A stretch of DNA of 43,240 nt from a delta proteobacterium NaphS2 (GTDB taxonomy: Bacteria; Desulfobacterota; DSM-4660; Desulfatiglandales; Desulfatiglandaceae), in contig ADZZ01000272.1 of NCBI GenBank assembly GCA_000179315.1, positions 1 through 43,240 on the forward strand, in the 5' to 3' direction. The notes below the pieces were generated by a model, which worked only from the letters and a program-made list of their open reading frames with translations, was not told the DNA's origin and ran no database searches. Numbering within the stretch: the first letter of the stretch is position 1; the number at the start of each line of letters is the position of its first letter. A program made the position numbers and the translations under genes. Positions 40,988-43,240 of this stretch are shown piece by piece.

Positions 40988-43240
40988 ATGCTTAAGAAGA
41001 AAGAAGACATTTTAAGAAGGATTCTCGTTTTCGTGGTGATTGTTGCCGTGGCCGCTTGTGGTAGTGTTGAAGAGAAAAAGATGAAGTTTTTCGACAAAGG
41101 GAAAGCCCTGTTTGAAAAGGGGGAGTACATTAAGGCCAGGCTGGAGTTTAAAAACGCCCTTCAGATTGATCCCAAATTCGCCGAAGCCTATTACATGCTG
41201 GGCCGCGTGGAGATGAAGACGGAAAATCCCAAGGGAGCATTCGGCGCTTTTTCAAAGGCCGTCTCGCTCAATCCGGATCTGCTGGAGGCGCAGATTTCAT
41301 TGGGACGAATATTGTTTGCTGCAAAACAAATTGAAAAGGCAAAGGAAAAAGCGGAGCTGGTGCTGGAAAAAAAGCCGGGTGATACGGATGCGCTGCTTCT
41401 AAAAGCGGCCTGCCTGATCGCGTCCGAGAAAACCAAGGAAGGGGAAGCGATTTTGAATGCCGTTATTGCGGATCATCCTAAAATGCCTGAACCCCTTATG
41501 ATGCTGGCAAAGGTGTATCTGGACAGGGGTGATCCGGCCAAATCGTCAAAATTGCTGGAATCGGTTCTGGTGAAGGATCCCAAAAACATCCGGGCCCGGA
41601 TGCTGCTGGCGGAACTGGCCGAAAAACAAAAGGATCTGAAAGCGGCTGAAAAGCAATACCAAAAATTGGTGGAGACCGGGGGCGAGCCGTTCAAGCTGTT
41701 GCTCTCCCAATTCTACGCGCGCAACAACGAGGATGCCAAGGCCGAAGACATTCTGACGGAACTCATTAAAGCGCATCCGGAAAAGATATCGTACCGGTTG
41801 GCGCTGGCCGCCTTTCTGAAATCCAAAGGACAGCGGCAGGCCATGCTGGAAGTTCTTGAGCGGTGTATCAAGGAAAATCCGGAAGCCTACAAGCCTTGTG
41901 AAATGCTCTCCCTTGCCTATCTGGAAGAGGGACATTATGACGAGGCACTGCAGGTGATGGATGGATTTATGGAACGAGTGAAAACGGGCCCTGAATTTCT
42001 GCAGGCAAAACTCGTCAAGGCCACCATCTATTTCAAGGAAAAGAAAATGGATGAGGCACTCAAATTGGTGCGGGAAGTTCTGGATGAGAACCCGCGGGAT
42101 GTTAAAGCCCACGCCTTGAAAGCCGATATAAAAGCTACAAATGGCGATTATGCCGAGGCCATTTCCGATTACCGGTACGTTCTGGATGAAGAACCCGGAA
42201 ACCTGCGGGCGGCCATGAACCTTGCAAAGGCCCACATGAGAAATAGCGAACCCATGCTGGCGGAGCAGACCTATAAGCGCATCGTAGAGCAGGATCCCTC
42301 TGCGGTGGAGGCGCGCCTTGACCTGGCGGACTATTACGCCGGTAAGGGAAAACCGGATCTGGCAAAAGAGATGCTGGAGGCGGTTCTGACAATAGATCCC
42401 GACAATCGCAGGGCCCTTTCCGGTATGGGGAATCTGGCCATGCGTCAAAAAGACCTGCCGGCTGCGCAAAGTTACGTGGATCGGCTCTCTAAGACCGAAC
42501 CGGATGCAGCCAATACCTATTACCAGAAAGGGTTGCTGAAACTGGCGGAAAACAAGCCCGATGAAGCGGCGGACCTTTTTGAAAAAGCGTTGAATTTGAA
42601 TCCCGATTTTGAAGGGGCGCTTTTCAGGCTGTTGACCATCCGGATGAACAAAGACGGGATCGAGAGCGCCATTGAAAGATGCCGGCAGCAGATCCGGCAA
42701 AGACCCGATAACTACCGGTACTACGTTTTTTTGGGGCGTCTTTACGGTACCCAAAAGGATTATGCGCAAGCGACCCAAAGTTTTGAAAAAGCCCTTGAGA
42801 TCAATCCGGACAGCCAGGATGCGCTGTTCGGTCTGGCCCGGGTGGAACAGGCCATGGGGTCCATCGACGGGGCCATTTCGAAATATGAGACGCTGCTTGC
42901 AAAAAATCCCGAAAATCTGGTTTTTGCAACCATTATCGGGATACTGTATGAGGAAAAAGGGAATTTAAAAAAAGCGGTGAAGATGTATGAAAGGGTCCTC
43001 ACCCAAAAGCCCGATTCTCCGGTGGCGGGAAACAATCTGGCCTTTTATTATGTGGAACACGAACCCAGCGAAGAAGGCATCAACAAAGCGGAACGGATTA
43101 TCACGCCGCTGCTTAAGGAGTACAAGGACAGTCCGCAGATTGTGGACACGCAGGCTTGGCTCTATTACCGGAAAGGGGAATTTGAAAAGGGGAGGGACCT
43201 GTTGCTGAACTTGGATGAGAAAACGCGCCAGGTGCCGGTG
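40988..43240 (+). CDS. PrsT-like TPR lipoprotein of the exosortase system (3' end outside window)
   Basis: From ATG 40988 the frame is open to the window edge, at least 751 residues. The N-terminus is a lipoprotein signal: a basic start, a hydrophobic stretch (ILVFVVIVAVAA) and the lipobox cysteine at residue 24 followed by GS. The rest is a long series of tetratricopeptide repeats with the usual A/G and P spacing, such as GEYIKARLEFKNALQIDPKF, NPKGAFGAFSKAVSLNPDLL and DYAQATQSFEKALEIN. Long TPR lipoproteins of this kind (PrsT) are regular partners of exosortase and EpsI in polysaccharide loci and probably act as periplasmic scaffolds. The gene is 92 bp downstream of the WecA-like gene. Confidence 0.85.
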   Translation, partial: MLKKKEDILRRILVFVVIVAVAACGSVEEKKMKFFDKGKALFEKGEYIKARLEFKNALQIDPKFAEAYYMLGRVEMKTENPKGAFGAFSKAVSLNPDLLEAQISLGRILFAAKQIEKAKEKAELVLEKKPGDTDALLLKAACLIASEKTKEGEAILNAVIADHPKMPEPLMMLAKVYLDRGDPAKSSKLLESVLVKDPKNIRARMLLAELAEKQKDLKAAEKQYQKLVETGGEPFKLLLSQFYARNNEDAKAEDILTELIKAHPEKISYRLALAAFLKSKGQRQAMLEVLERCIKENPEAYKPCEMLSLAYLEEGHYDEALQVMDGFMERVKTGPEFLQAKLVKATIYFKEKKMDEALKLVREVLDENPRDVKAHALKADIKATNGDYAEAISDYRYVLDEEPGNLRAAMNLAKAHMRNSEPMLAEQTYKRIVEQDPSAVEARLDLADYYAGKGKPDLAKEMLEAVLTIDPDNRRALSGMGNLAMRQKDLPAAQSYVDRLSKTEPDAANTYYQKGLLKLAENKPDEAADLFEKALNLNPDFEGALFRLLTIRMNKDGIESAIERCRQQIRQRPDNYRYYVFLGRLYGTQKDYAQATQSFEKALEINPDSQDALFGLARVEQAMGSIDGAISKYETLLAKNPENLVFATIIGILYEEKGNLKKAVKMYERVLTQKPDSPVAGNNLAFYYVEHEPSEEGINKAERIITPLLKEYKDSPQIVDTQAWLYYRKGEFEKGRDLLLNLDEKTRQVPV

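Noticed and set aside
41546-42778. Long open frame of 410 codons on the minus strand
   Set aside because: It is the complement of the TPR gene. The + strand frame has a lipobox, clear TPR repeats and the expected neighbours; the minus product has no recognisable domain.

Overview
The window looks like a chromosomal surface-polysaccharide region from a Gram-negative bacterium, most likely a deltaproteobacterium (Desulfobacterota). That is inferred from gene families: an exosortase fused to EpsI, a PrsT-like TPR lipoprotein, a WecA/MraY-type transferase and many toxin-antitoxin modules. No rRNA, tRNA or CRISPR array was seen, so the organism is a guess.

Layout. (1) 1-5.1 kb: the end of a hicB-hicA module, then an IS66-family element (399-5054, 8-bp target duplication). 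A second, 3.1-kb transposon is nested inside it (1156-4259, near-perfect terminal repeats, 6-bp target duplication). The inner element pairs a frameshifted DDE transposase with a DUF4338/DruA-like protein. (2) 5.1-5.9 kb: a gene-poor stretch and an IS21 istB remnant. (3) 6.0-21.8 kb: a tightly packed + strand exopolysaccharide operon: secreted beta-helix protein, flippase, double-GNAT protein, CapA-like protein, deacetylase-like protein, asparagine-synthetase-like protein, O-antigen polymerase/ligase, two glycosyltransferases, a two-domain dehydrogenase/oxidoreductase and a YdcF-like protein. (4) 21.9-37.4 kb: a disturbed stretch with six toxin-antitoxin pairs plus one orphan small gene, an IS110 fragment, two deletion-bearing copies of one MBL nuclease gene around an Rpn nuclease, a second Rpn fragment, and a partial duplication of a heparinase-wecG segment. 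Remaining polysaccharide genes (heparinase, two wecG copies, wecB) are scattered through it. (5) 37.7-43.2 kb: exosortase/EpsI, a WecA-like initiating transferase and a PrsT-like TPR lipoprotein that runs off the end.

The least expected signal is a set of short periodic repeats. At least 13 arrays of a degenerate heptamer (roughly RRRNYRG, register kept for up to 12 units) lie between 20.0 and 38.6 kb, all with the purine-rich strand on +. Several are translated: in the linker of the dehydrogenase/oxidoreductase fusion, at the end of the YdcF-like protein, in possible N- or C-terminal extensions, and as a 28-codon linker between exosortase and EpsI. A second, octameric repeat (about ATGCTGGA) joins a conserved core and the heptamers into composite elements at four sites between 29.0 and 32.1 kb.

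Proposed working: WecA-like transferase, WecB, WecG and the glycosyltransferases build a lipid-linked repeat unit; the flippase and polymerase export and join it; the CapA-, deacetylase-, GNAT- and AsnB-like proteins modify it; the heparinase-like protein and beta-helix protein act on it outside the cytoplasm; the exosortase/EpsI/PrsT set links it to protein sorting at the envelope.
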